A DNA stretch of 44,413 nt from Flavobacteriaceae bacterium (lineage in GTDB: Bacteria; Bacteroidota; Bacteroidia; Flavobacteriales; Flavobacteriaceae), in assembly GCA_009827225.1 (NCBI GenBank), contig WUAI01000027.1, positions 1-44,413 of the forward strand. Direction: 5' to 3'. Shown here in pieces: positions 7,473 to 15,058 of this stretch; position 1 is the first letter of the stretch; each line of letters opens with the position of its first letter. The notes beneath the pieces are model-generated. The model saw nothing but the letters and a program-made list of their open reading frames with translations. It was not told where the DNA came from and did not search any database. The position numbers and the translations under genes were made by a program.

Positions 7473-7480
7473 TATCTTTG
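7473..7480 (+). promoter_or_regulatory. -7 box TATCTTTG for uvrA
   Basis: A perfect TAnnTTTG box, 16 bases before the first plausible start codon of uvrA. No TTG is seen at the standard -33 spacing. On the opposite strand a TAGTTTTG box (7460-7467) could fire toward the sigma factor gene. The rest of the 7273-7472 interval is AT-rich with no gene that I can support. Confidence 0.6.
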
Positions 7481-7495
7481 CAAAATTCTGAGAAG

Positions 7496-10285
7496 TTGAT
7501 TTTCGAAAAATTGCAAAAAACCTCCCTAAATACCAAAGAAAATATCCTGATTCAAGGTGCAAAATTGCACAATTTGAAAAACGTTTCCGTGGCCATTCCA
7601 CGGAATAAACTGGTGGTTATAACGGGTTTATCAGGAAGTGGAAAATCGAGCCTCGCATTCGATACACTGTATGCTGAAGGACAACGTCGCTATGTTGAGA
7701 GTCTTTCTTCCTATGCACGTCAGTTCCTGGGAAGGTTGAATAAACCAAAGGTAGATGCAATCAAAGGAATCGCTCCGGCCATCGCCATCGAACAAAAGGT
7801 AAATGCTACCAACCCACGCTCTACAGTTGGAACTTCCACCGAAATCTATGACTATCTCAAATTGTTGTACACCAGGATTGGGAAAACCTATTCGCCTGTT
7901 TCAGGAGAAGAAGTAAAAAAAGATCGTGTCACTGATGTGATCGATTATATAAAAGAGTTCCCGGAGGGTGAAAAGCTCCTTCTCCTATCGCCCATTCATC
8001 TCGAAGATGGACGAAGTATGGATAATAAGATAAAAGCGCTCGCTCAGCAGGGTTATGCCCGTGTAAAGTTGAACGGAGATGTACTTCGCATTGATGAATT
8101 GAAAGGGAATTTGCCCAAAGATCTTGAATTGGTGGTGGATCGTGTGATCACTAAAGACGATGAAGATTTTCTGAACAGGCTTGCCGATGCAGCCGAAATG
8201 GCCTTCTTTGAAGGTAAGGGGACTTTATATATCGACAATCTCTCTACGGGGAAGCGCAAGGAATTCAATAATCGGTTTGAGGCTGATGGAATGACTTTCC
8301 TGGAGCCTAATGTGCACCTTTTCAGTTTTAATAATCCATATGGGGCTTGTCCGAAATGTGAGGGTTATGGAGATGTGATCGGGATCGATCAAGACCTTGT
8401 CATTCCAAATACGGCGCTCTCCATCTATGAGAATGCTATTTTCCCATGGCGGGGAGAAAGCATGAGTTGGTACCGGGATACTTTGGTAAACAACGCTTAC
8501 AAGTTCGATTTTCCAATTCACAAACCGTGGTTTGAACTTTCCGAAGAACAAAAACAACTGGTTTGGGACGGAAACAAACATTTTGAAGGTCTGAACGATT
8601 TCTTCGCCTTCCTCGAATCAAAGAGCTATAAGATCCAAAACCGTGTAATGCTCTCGCGCTATCGCGGAAAAACGAAATGCAATACTTGCCATGGTAAACG
8701 ACTACGTCCTGAAGCCGGTTATGTAAAAATAAACGGTAAATCCATACAGGAGCTGGTGGAACTGCCGCTGCATAAGGTGGCCGACTTCTTCAGTACTATT
8801 CAACTTAATGATTACGAAAGTAAAGTCGCAAAACGCCTGTTGATCGAGATCAATAATCGTTTGAAATTCCTTATGGATGTTGGTTTGAGCTATCTTACTC
8901 TGAACCGAAAAAGCAACACTCTATCCGGAGGAGAATCTCAGCGAATCAATCTGGCAACATCACTTGGTAGTAGCCTTGTAGGTTCTATGTACATATTGGA
9001 TGAGCCGAGTATCGGACTGCACCCCAAAGATACGGAACGGCTTATCGGGGTGTTGAAGTCGCTCAGAGACCTGGGGAATACCGTGATTGTTGTAGAGCAT
9101 GACGAAGAGATTATGAAAGCGGCCGATGAGATCATTGATATTGGTCCGGAAGCCGGAACTTTTGGAGGAGAGATCGTTGCCACCGGAACCTTTAAGGATA
9201 TCTTGGTTTCCGATTCACTCACCGCCAAATACCTCAACGGTACGCTCGAAATCGAAGTCCCTGAACGCCGGAGAACCTCACGGAGTAAAATTGAATTGAT
9301 CGGGGCACGCCAGAATAATCTCAAAAACATAGATGTGTCTTTCCCATTGGAATGTTTTACCGCAGTCACTGGGGTATCCGGGAGTGGTAAAAGTACCTTA
9401 GTACGGAAGATTCTATACCCGGCACTTCTCAGGCATATTGGTGGATATGGTGAAAAACCGGGACAGTTTACCGAGCTCAAAGGCAATTTCGATACCATTA
9501 AAAGTGTAGAGTTCATCGATCAAAACCCCATCGGTCGTTCGAGTCGGTCGAATCCGGTGACCTACATAAAGGCGTACGACGATATCAGAAACTTATTCGC
9601 TTCTCAAAAGATCAGTGATATTAGGGGTTATAAAGCGAAGCACTTCAGTTTTAATGTAGATGGTGGCCGTTGTGAAACCTGTAAGGGTGAAGGTGAAGTG
9701 ACCATCGAAATGCAGTTTATGGCGGATGTCCATCTGGAGTGCGATACCTGTAAAGGACGCCGATTCAAAAAAGAAATCCTGGAAGTTAAATTCCATGATA
9801 AAAGCATCCATGATATCTTAACCATGACGGTGGATGATGCTATTGCTTTCTTCAAACAACACGATGAGAAAAAGATCATCAACAAACTTCAACCCCTTCA
9901 GGATGTAGGCCTCGGTTACGTACAGCTGGGCCAGAGCTCGTCTACCCTATCCGGAGGAGAAGCACAGCGTATCAAGCTTGCGTCGTTCCTGGTAAAAGGA
10001 AATACCAAAGACAAGGCACTGTTCATTTTTGATGAACCCACTACCGGCCTCCATTTTCATGACATCCAAAAATTGCTTGCTTCTTTCTATGCGCTACTTG
10101 ATAAAGGACATACGGTGATCGTGGTGGAACACAACCTGGATCTGGTAAAGTGTGCAGATTATATCATCGACCTCGGACTTGAAGGAGGTGAAAACGGCGG
10201 ACAAATAGTGGTCCAGGGAACACCCGAGGAAGTCGCGATTCATGAATCGTCATTTACCGCACAGTACTTAAAAGATAAAATTTAG
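7496..10285 (+). CDS. uvrA: Excinuclease ABC subunit A
   Basis: About 929 residues. UvrA is the ATPase damage sensor of nucleotide excision repair. Two ABC modules are complete: Walker A GLSGSGKSS (about 7625-7654) and signature LSGGESQRINLA (about 8920-8955) in the first; GVSGSGKST (about 9370-9396) and LSGGEAQRIKLA (about 9946-9981) in the second. Zinc-finger Cys pairs are visible as CPKC/CNTC and as CETC/CDTC. No ATG precedes the conserved NILIQGAKLHNLKN start region. The open frame begins with a TTG inside the -7 box, so initiation probably uses TTG at 7496 or at 7511. The gene is single, with no uvrB nearby. Confidence 0.93.
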   Translation: MIFEKLQKTSLNTKENILIQGAKLHNLKNVSVAIPRNKLVVITGLSGSGKSSLAFDTLYAEGQRRYVESLSSYARQFLGRLNKPKVDAIKGIAPAIAIEQKVNATNPRSTVGTSTEIYDYLKLLYTRIGKTYSPVSGEEVKKDRVTDVIDYIKEFPEGEKLLLLSPIHLEDGRSMDNKIKALAQQGYARVKLNGDVLRIDELKGNLPKDLELVVDRVITKDDEDFLNRLADAAEMAFFEGKGTLYIDNLSTGKRKEFNNRFEADGMTFLEPNVHLFSFNNPYGACPKCEGYGDVIGIDQDLVIPNTALSIYENAIFPWRGESMSWYRDTLVNNAYKFDFPIHKPWFELSEEQKQLVWDGNKHFEGLNDFFAFLESKSYKIQNRVMLSRYRGKTKCNTCHGKRLRPEAGYVKINGKSIQELVELPLHKVADFFSTIQLNDYESKVAKRLLIEINNRLKFLMDVGLSYLTLNRKSNTLSGGESQRINLATSLGSSLVGSMYILDEPSIGLHPKDTERLIGVLKSLRDLGNTVIVVEHDEEIMKAADEIIDIGPEAGTFGGEIVATGTFKDILVSDSLTAKYLNGTLEIEVPERRRTSRSKIELIGARQNNLKNIDVSFPLECFTAVTGVSGSGKSTLVRKILYPALLRHIGGYGEKPGQFTELKGNFDTIKSVEFIDQNPIGRSSRSNPVTYIKAYDDIRNLFASQKISDIRGYKAKHFSFNVDGGRCETCKGEGEVTIEMQFMADVHLECDTCKGRRFKKEILEVKFHDKSIHDILTMTVDDAIAFFKQHDEKKIINKLQPLQDVGLGYVQLGQSSSTLSGGEAQRIKLASFLVKGNTKDKALFIFDEPTTGLHFHDIQKLLASFYALLDKGHTVIVVEHNLDLVKCADYIIDLGLEGGENGGQIVVQGTPEEVAIHESSFTAQYLKDKI

Positions 10286-10319
10286 TAAATTTAGGATACT
10301 CCCCGTATTCTTAGTTACT

Positions 10320-11195
10320 ATGAAATTGATTTTGATCTTAGCATTTTTTATTCCTGCTCTTTGTCTGTCACAAGCTTATATTCCGATTCTTGATGAAGAC
10401 AACTTGTGGAGTGTTAGGTTCAGATCGGATTTTGGTTATTGGCATGGGTCTTATTTTGTTCAGGGTAAGGAAGAAATCAATGGAAATATATACCATATAG
10501 TTTATCGCGACAATGAAGAGACGAATTGTCGGTGGCGTGAACAGAATGGGGTACTCTACTTTCTGGATAATACAAATACTGAATAGGTGCTACTGGATAT
10601 GAACTTATCCGAGGGTGATTTTTTTTATCTTCCTGAAAACCCAACTAGTTCTTGTATCCTGAGCTTTACAAGCCTATCGGCATACCTGAGAGTAACTAAA
10701 GAATCTACTGAATTTATCGCGAACGAATGGCGTAAAGTTCTCACGTTAGAAACATTTACTAATAGTGGGATACAATTGAATGTACCAGACGAGTATTGGT
10801 ACGAAGGAATTGGTTCCTCTAAAGGAATAGGCCCTGGATATTACTTACAGAAAGGCGACACAAATTATTTGGCTTGTTTTACCCGTGACGATACAACCAC
10901 CTTTTTCAATGGAATAGAAGATTGTGAATATATCTTGAATACCCACAATTTGTCTTTCGAGAACTCGGCGGTAGTTCCAAACCCCGTAATCGGTATTTCG
11001 AGCCTTCAATTGCCTGCCGGCCTATTCATTGATCGAGTTGTAATTTATGATAATACTGGACGAATTATGAAAATTCAACCCTTCAACAATAATCCGCTTA
11101 TCATCGAAGCCTCTCAATATTCGGCAGGATTATACTTTGTAGAAACTTATTCGAACAACCGATTGATCGGTACGACAAAGTTCATCGTTAATTAA
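10320..11195 (+). pseudogene. T9SS-sorted secreted protein gene interrupted by in-frame TAG
   Basis: The first 88 codons encode a signal peptide (MKLILILAFFIPALCLSQA) and the start of a secreted protein, ending GVLYFLDNTNTE at a TAG (10584-10586). The same frame continues without a gap for another 202 codons (VLLDMNLSEGDFFYLPE onward) to a typical T9SS type A C-terminal sorting domain at about the last 75 residues (PNPVIGISSL, YDNTGRIMK, SAGLYFVETY, KFIVN). Joined, the product would be about 290 residues and complete at both ends. A single base substitution or sequencing error explains the stop. A second start at GTG 10587 would give a protein without a signal peptide, which could not be exported. 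Its function beyond being T9SS cargo is unknown. Confidence 0.75.
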
Positions 11196-11270
11196 GGGCC
11201 TGCATATAGATAACGATATTTTATTTGGCTTCTTGCCTTTAAATTACTGCTAATCAAAGTCTTACATTTT

Positions 11271-11285
11271 TGGCACGGCTATTGG
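11271..11285 (+). promoter_or_regulatory. Sigma-54-like -24/-12 promoter, first copy
   Basis: TGGCACG, four bases, TTGG matches the RpoN consensus TGGCACR-N4-TTGC except for the last base. It is preceded by a T-run and lies 65 bases before the ATG at 11351. An almost identical site lies before the paralogous downstream gene. No activator-binding repeat was recognised upstream. Confidence 0.6.
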
Positions 11286-11350
11286 TTTTTCACTGACGAA
11301 ATAGCGTAAGTCACACCGCTAATGTGTGGCATCACCCAAATACATTCATT

Positions 11351-12001
11351 ATGAGAAACGTATTACTATTAGTAGCCGTATTCCTGGGAGGAATCACTAC
11401 ACAGGCAATCGCTCAGAAGAAAGAGCAAAGGAGTTTTGTAAACGGGAACAATCATCGCTATGACAATGCGCAGTCCATTCGTTTTGTAGAAGATGGTATC
11501 CTTTTCACGGTTCACACCAACGGGACATTCTCCTTTACTAATTTATATGGAAGACCCTGCCGTTATGGTCGTCGAAACCATAAAGTAAAATACTACGGTA
11601 ATAATCACAACCGAACAGTGAGAAACAGAGGTTGGGGCAACAGGCCCATCCATGTGAAGACCGATTACTTCGGAAATGTGATTGGTGTGAATCAGGTTTG
11701 CATTTCATACCAGAGAAATGGTAAGGTAAAACAGATTGGCTCGGTGCCGCTATTCTACCGAAGAGGTCTGCTAAGACAAATTGGAGGAATGAGTATTCAG
11801 TACAACCGTTTAGGTGAGATCAGAAATACCTACGGATTCATAAATCGTCTCAATCGAAAACTTTGGCACAGAGATTGGTATGTATATGATACCCCCCACA
11901 ATGGAGTAAATGATGACTGGGATGACGACTGGAATAATTGGGATGATGACGATGACGGCTATGTGTGGGAAGGTAGAAGAGATTTAAAAGAAACAGAATA
12001 A
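11351..12001 (+). CDS. Secreted protein with acidic Trp/Asp tail, paralogue of the next gene
   Basis: 216 residues from the ATG at 11351; the frame is open to 11324 but the signal peptide starts at MRNVLLLVAVFLGG and is probably cut after QAIAQ. The middle part is basic and Asn/Arg-rich (RYGRRNHKVKYYGNNHN). It is followed by short beta-like repeats alternating DYFGNVIGV, RNGKVKQIGSVPLFY, RRGLLRQIGGMSIQY and NRLGEIRNTYGFI. The tail from about 190 is strongly acidic (DDWDDDWNNWDDDDDG). The repeats align with the following gene (VQYDDYGAVIQIENVPIYY, GRIIQAGDVEIRY, RRIVRVGGLNIFY, CTGFI), so the two are paralogues. No sorting domain is seen. Location is probably periplasmic or surface; function unknown. 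Confidence 0.8.
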   Translation: MRNVLLLVAVFLGGITTQAIAQKKEQRSFVNGNNHRYDNAQSIRFVEDGILFTVHTNGTFSFTNLYGRPCRYGRRNHKVKYYGNNHNRTVRNRGWGNRPIHVKTDYFGNVIGVNQVCISYQRNGKVKQIGSVPLFYRRGLLRQIGGMSIQYNRLGEIRNTYGFINRLNRKLWHRDWYVYDTPHNGVNDDWDDDWNNWDDDDDGYVWEGRRDLKETE

Positions 12002-12031
12002 TATAGTTTTTTTGGTTGGTTAGTTTTTTTG

Positions 12032-12070
12032 AAAACCCTCCGGAGCTTGCTAGAGCGAAGGAGGGTTTTT
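12032..12070 (+). terminator. Intrinsic terminator, first copy
   Basis: AAAACCCTCC (12032-12041) pairs with GGAGGGTTTT (12060-12069), with a secondary GCTT/GAGC stem in the loop and a T-rich tail. The 30 bases between the stop codon and the stem, including TTTTTTGGTTGGTTAGT, recur after the next gene. Confidence 0.85.
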
Positions 12071-12269
12071 CTTTTGCTATCCTTTCTCTAACTGTAACTT
12101 CTTCTCTAAACATCCACTTTTGTAGCAATAAAAAGGACATTGCAATTATCTTTTCTCTAAACCCCTTTTTTGGCAAATAGATTCTTCGCACTGCTCAGAA
12201 TGACATGGGGATTTATTATGCAGAATGCGCTCTTTTCGTAACCCGCACAGAATAAGGACTTTTCAAGTT
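12071..12269. other. Intergenic region with degenerate short repeats, no gene
   Basis: The gap between the two paralogues is 347 bases. Apart from the terminator and the sigma-54-like site it holds two related segments, TTCTCTAAACATCCACTTTT near 12100 and TTCTCTAAACCCCTTTTTTG near 12154. It also holds an imperfect palindrome-like stretch GATTCTTCGCACTGCTCAGA at about 12181-12200. I see no open reading frame with gene-like properties. Confidence 0.4.
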
Positions 12270-12284
12270 TGGCACGGTCGTTGG
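12270..12284 (+). promoter_or_regulatory. Sigma-54-like -24/-12 promoter, second copy
   Basis: TGGCACG, four bases, TTGG, 64 bases before the ATG at 12349. It shares TTTGGCACGG and TTGGT with the site at 11271, including the same departure from the RpoN consensus at the final base. The matching position relative to two paralogous genes argues against chance. Confidence 0.6.
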
Positions 12285-12348
12285 TATTAATATAAATGTA
12301 CACGCCCAACCAAAAAATAAAGGCAAGTACAACTTAAATACAAACATC

Positions 12349-13719
12349 ATGAAAAAGGTAACAGCACTCGTACTCGGATTATTCCTTTTCGGATTCACTG
12401 CCAAGGCAGCCGAGAATATTTCAGTAGAAAGTACAATCAATTTTTACGACGGAAAATCATACATTTTCGTTGAAGGAGGCGTAGAATTCTCTGTATTCCC
12501 AGATGGACAATTTGATTTTGTGTATGTGGGTAACCAGGGCGGAAACGTCAACGTGAACATCAATACACCGAACGCCAGCGTATCCTTTAATTCTGGATAT
12601 GACTATGATATGTACGTTCAGTATGACGATTACGGAGCTGTGATCCAAATTGAAAACGTCCCTATCTATTATGATAACTTCGGAAGAATTATTCAGGCTG
12701 GAGATGTTGAGATTCGATATAACAATCGCCGAATTGTACGTGTAGGAGGTTTGAATATTTTCTACAATTCATACGGATACTTCGATTATTGTACTGGATT
12801 TATCAGCCCATGGTATCGCACTTATGTGTATCGCCCGTGGCATGTATTCTATGTACGTCCGATCTACGCTAACTGTATTGTGTACGATTATCCATACAGA
12901 AGATGGTATAGCCCTGTGCGTTACGGATTTGCATACCACAGAAACTATTACCATAGAGGAAGACGATTCTATGCAAACGCAAGAAGAGACTTCTATCGTC
13001 CGGGAAGTAGAGTTCATTATAGAGACGGTCGTGTAGCGAGAAATCGAAGTTACAATCCAAATCGTGTAAATACTGCCTATACCCGTGGAGACAGAGGTGA
13101 TAGAAATGGAAGCCGATTCGACGGTACTACCCGTCCGGTAACCAGAGGCATCGCTAAGAAAGATGATAAGTTTTCGAATAACAGTCGTCCGAATACCACA
13201 AGAGGTATCGCGAAGAAAGACAATAAACTGGATCGCAACACGCGTCCGAATACGACTCGTGGTATTGCAAAGAAAGACAATAAACTGGATCGCAATACAC
13301 GTCCGAACACGACACGAGGCATTGCGAAAAAGGATAATAAGTTTGATAGAAATACCCGTCCTACAACGCGAGGTATTGCTAAGAAAGACAATAAGTTCGC
13401 CAGGAACACGAAACCTGTAACCCGAGGAATTGCGAAAAAGGATTCCAGATTCTCCGGTAATAAGAACAGCAGTTTCAAGCGTTCCGGTAGAACTACATCG
13501 AAAGGAACCTTTTCAAAATCGAGAAGTAATGGTTCCAAGCCGATGGCAAGAACACAAAAGAAATCGAATCGTTCCTTTATGAACAAAAGCAGTTCATCAA
13601 ACAGAAATAAAGGTTCGTTTAAGAAAAGTTCAAATTCACGGTCCAAGAGCTCAATGAGTAGAAAGAGTTCTAACTCACGCTCAAGAGGTAGTGCCCCTAA
13701 AAGAGGTCGTGGACTATAG
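12349..13719 (+). CDS. Secreted protein with Tyr/Arg-rich body and long basic repeat tail
   Basis: 456 residues. The signal peptide MKKVTALVLGLFLFGFTAKA is followed by a beta-rich domain (about 25-150) with repeated units of the type GRIIQAGDVEIRYN / RRIVRVGGLNIFYN that align with the preceding gene. A Tyr/Arg/Trp/Pro-rich segment (about 150-230) comes next. From 262 to about 371 there are six near-identical 18-19-residue repeats around RPNTTRGIAKKDNKLDRNT, and the last 85 residues are almost entirely Ser, Lys, Arg and Asn. The tail is very basic while the paralogue ends in an acidic tail. It has its own sigma-54-like promoter and terminator. No enzymatic motif; it could bind nucleic acid, polysaccharide or the acidic paralogue, all speculative. 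Confidence 0.85.
   Translation: MKKVTALVLGLFLFGFTAKAAENISVESTINFYDGKSYIFVEGGVEFSVFPDGQFDFVYVGNQGGNVNVNINTPNASVSFNSGYDYDMYVQYDDYGAVIQIENVPIYYDNFGRIIQAGDVEIRYNNRRIVRVGGLNIFYNSYGYFDYCTGFISPWYRTYVYRPWHVFYVRPIYANCIVYDYPYRRWYSPVRYGFAYHRNYYHRGRRFYANARRDFYRPGSRVHYRDGRVARNRSYNPNRVNTAYTRGDRGDRNGSRFDGTTRPVTRGIAKKDDKFSNNSRPNTTRGIAKKDNKLDRNTRPNTTRGIAKKDNKLDRNTRPNTTRGIAKKDNKFDRNTRPTTRGIAKKDNKFARNTKPVTRGIAKKDSRFSGNKNSSFKRSGRTTSKGTFSKSRSNGSKPMARTQKKSNRSFMNKSSSSNRNKGSFKKSSNSRSKSSMSRKSSNSRSRGSAPKRGRGL
13132..13461 (+). repeat. Tandem coding repeat, about 57 bases per unit, six units
   Basis: Six consecutive units encode RP(N)TTRGIAKKDNKxxRNT variants. Units two to four are nearly identical in protein; units five and six are one residue shorter (RPTTRGIAKK, KPVTRGIAKK). 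The DNA differs mostly at third codon positions, which indicates selection on the protein sequence rather than very recent slippage. Confidence 0.85.
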
Positions 13720-13738
13720 TTTTTTGGTTGGTTAGTGA

Positions 13739-13780
13739 GAAACCCTCCGGAGCTCGCAAGAGTTAAGGGGGGTTTCGCTT
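13739..13780 (+). terminator. Intrinsic terminator, second copy
   Basis: GAAACCCTCC (13739-13748) pairs with GGGGGGTTTC (13767-13776, one G-T pair), followed by GCTTTT. Together with the preceding TTTTTTGGTTGGTTAGT it is a diverged copy of the terminator at 12032. The convergent glycosyltransferase gene ends 5 bases after the stem. Confidence 0.8.
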
Positions 13781-15058
13781 TTATAGGCTTTTAATAAGAT
13801 CTGCCATTTGTGCGGTAAGTGCCTTCCTGCTATATTTCTCAATATTTTGGGTAGATGCTTCCAGGGATCCTGAATGAAATTTAGCGAACAATTGCTTCAG
13901 TTCAGTTTTGAGTTGTGATCCCTGAGAATAATTAAAGAATTCTCCTGCTTGAGTGTCTTTCATAATTTCTTCTATATCACTTCCCTGAGGTCCCAGGGCA
14001 ATTATCGAACGGTGTGCGTTTAGATACTCGAACAATTTGCCCGGAATAATGGCTTTGGTCTCTTCGGAATTCTTCTCAATCAATAACAACACTTGCGCGC
14101 GCCTCATGTGCTCCAGCGCCTTATGGTTTTCAACATACCCGACCTGTTCCAATCGATCAGAAAGTTGGAATTCAGTAAGTGACTCCAGAACACGAGAACC
14201 AACATTTCCTACTAACCTGATCTTGCAATGAGCTGCAAATTCCGGGTCCTCATTCACCAACTCCGACAAGGTTTTCCAAAGAATTTCCGGATTGCGCTCG
14301 TTGAGCAGCGATCCCACATGTACTATGGTAAAATCCGGATCCAAAGGCACTTTGATTTCGGTTCTGTCATAACCATTTGTTATTACAGAAATCGGGCGGT
14401 CGGTAATGCCTCTAAATTCTTGCTCGGTTCCCGGACTGGTGACAACCACATGATCGGCAGCATTCAAAACATCTTTCTCCAATTCCTTGTGTTTTTGTGC
14501 AGCGGCCTTGGTAAGTCGGAGGGATTTATGGTAGTGAATACTGGTCCAGGGATCCCTAAAATCGACTATCCAAGGCAAGTTCAATTCTTTTTTGAGCTGA
14601 AGGCCAATCAGATGTAGACTATGAGGTGGCCCCGTTGTGATGATCGCGTCGATGGTTTCTTGTTGTAGATATTTCCGAAGAAAAGATACCGAAGGTTTCA
14701 CCCATCCTACTCTGGCATCCGGAATAAAAAAGTTACCTCTCGTGAACAGCATCAACTTCTCCATGAAGGAAGGATCTTTTTCCGAAATGATACCGCGACT
14801 AATGGTTCGGGTTTGCTTTTTAGACAACACCTTGGCAAAACGATAGGGCTCATTGATCGGGGTTCGCAGGATTTCAATATTCGCCGGAATTTCTTTCTCC
14901 AAAGCGGCATCCACACTGGGATAATGAGCTTTCTCCGGGACGAACATCACGGGTTCTATTCCAAAATCCCGAAAGTACTTTACAAACTTTAGCCAGCGCT
15001 GTACCCCTGGCCCTCCGGCCGGTGGCCAATAATAGCAGATGATGAGCACGCGTTTCAT
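13781..15058 (-). CDS. Glycosyltransferase, GT4-like
   Basis: 425 residues with the two-Rossmann (GT-B) layout. The N-terminus ICYYWPPAGGPGVQRWLKF is typical of GT4-type transferases, the inter-domain region has IVDFRDPWTS, and the C-terminal donor site has PGKLFEYLNAHRSIIALG with the conserved Glu. It should transfer a sugar from a nucleotide or lipid donor onto an envelope glycan or lipid acceptor at the inner membrane face. Its start overlaps the stop of the YfhO gene by one base, so the two are co-translated. The acceptor is not predictable from sequence. Confidence 0.88.
   Translation of the reverse strand: MKRVLIICYYWPPAGGPGVQRWLKFVKYFRDFGIEPVMFVPEKAHYPSVDAALEKEIPANIEILRTPINEPYRFAKVLSKKQTRTISRGIISEKDPSFMEKLMLFTRGNFFIPDARVGWVKPSVSFLRKYLQQETIDAIITTGPPHSLHLIGLQLKKELNLPWIVDFRDPWTSIHYHKSLRLTKAAAQKHKELEKDVLNAADHVVVTSPGTEQEFRGITDRPISVITNGYDRTEIKVPLDPDFTIVHVGSLLNERNPEILWKTLSELVNEDPEFAAHCKIRLVGNVGSRVLESLTEFQLSDRLEQVGYVENHKALEHMRRAQVLLLIEKNSEETKAIIPGKLFEYLNAHRSIIALGPQGSDIEEIMKDTQAGEFFNYSQGSQLKTELKQLFAKFHSGSLEASTQNIEKYSRKALTAQMADLIKSL

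Noticed and set aside
8938-9516. 192-residue antisense frame within uvrA
   Set aside because: It lies entirely opposite the conserved ABC domains of uvrA; a shadow of its codon usage.
10587-11195. Independent gene starting at GTG 10587
   Set aside because: Same frame as the preceding ORF directly after its TAG, no signal peptide although it ends in a T9SS sorting domain, and no ribosome-binding site.
11864-11878. A third TGGCAC-N5-TTGG match
   Set aside because: It lies inside the first paralogue's coding sequence, encoding Trp-His-Arg-Asp-Trp, and no gene starts at a suitable distance; probably chance.
13132-13461. CRISPR-like regular repeats
   Set aside because: Units are contiguous without spacers, in frame, and vary synonymously; they encode a protein repeat.
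13077-13646. 189-residue antisense frame across the basic repeat tail
   Set aside because: It mirrors the repeat composition of the real gene and has no independent start signals.
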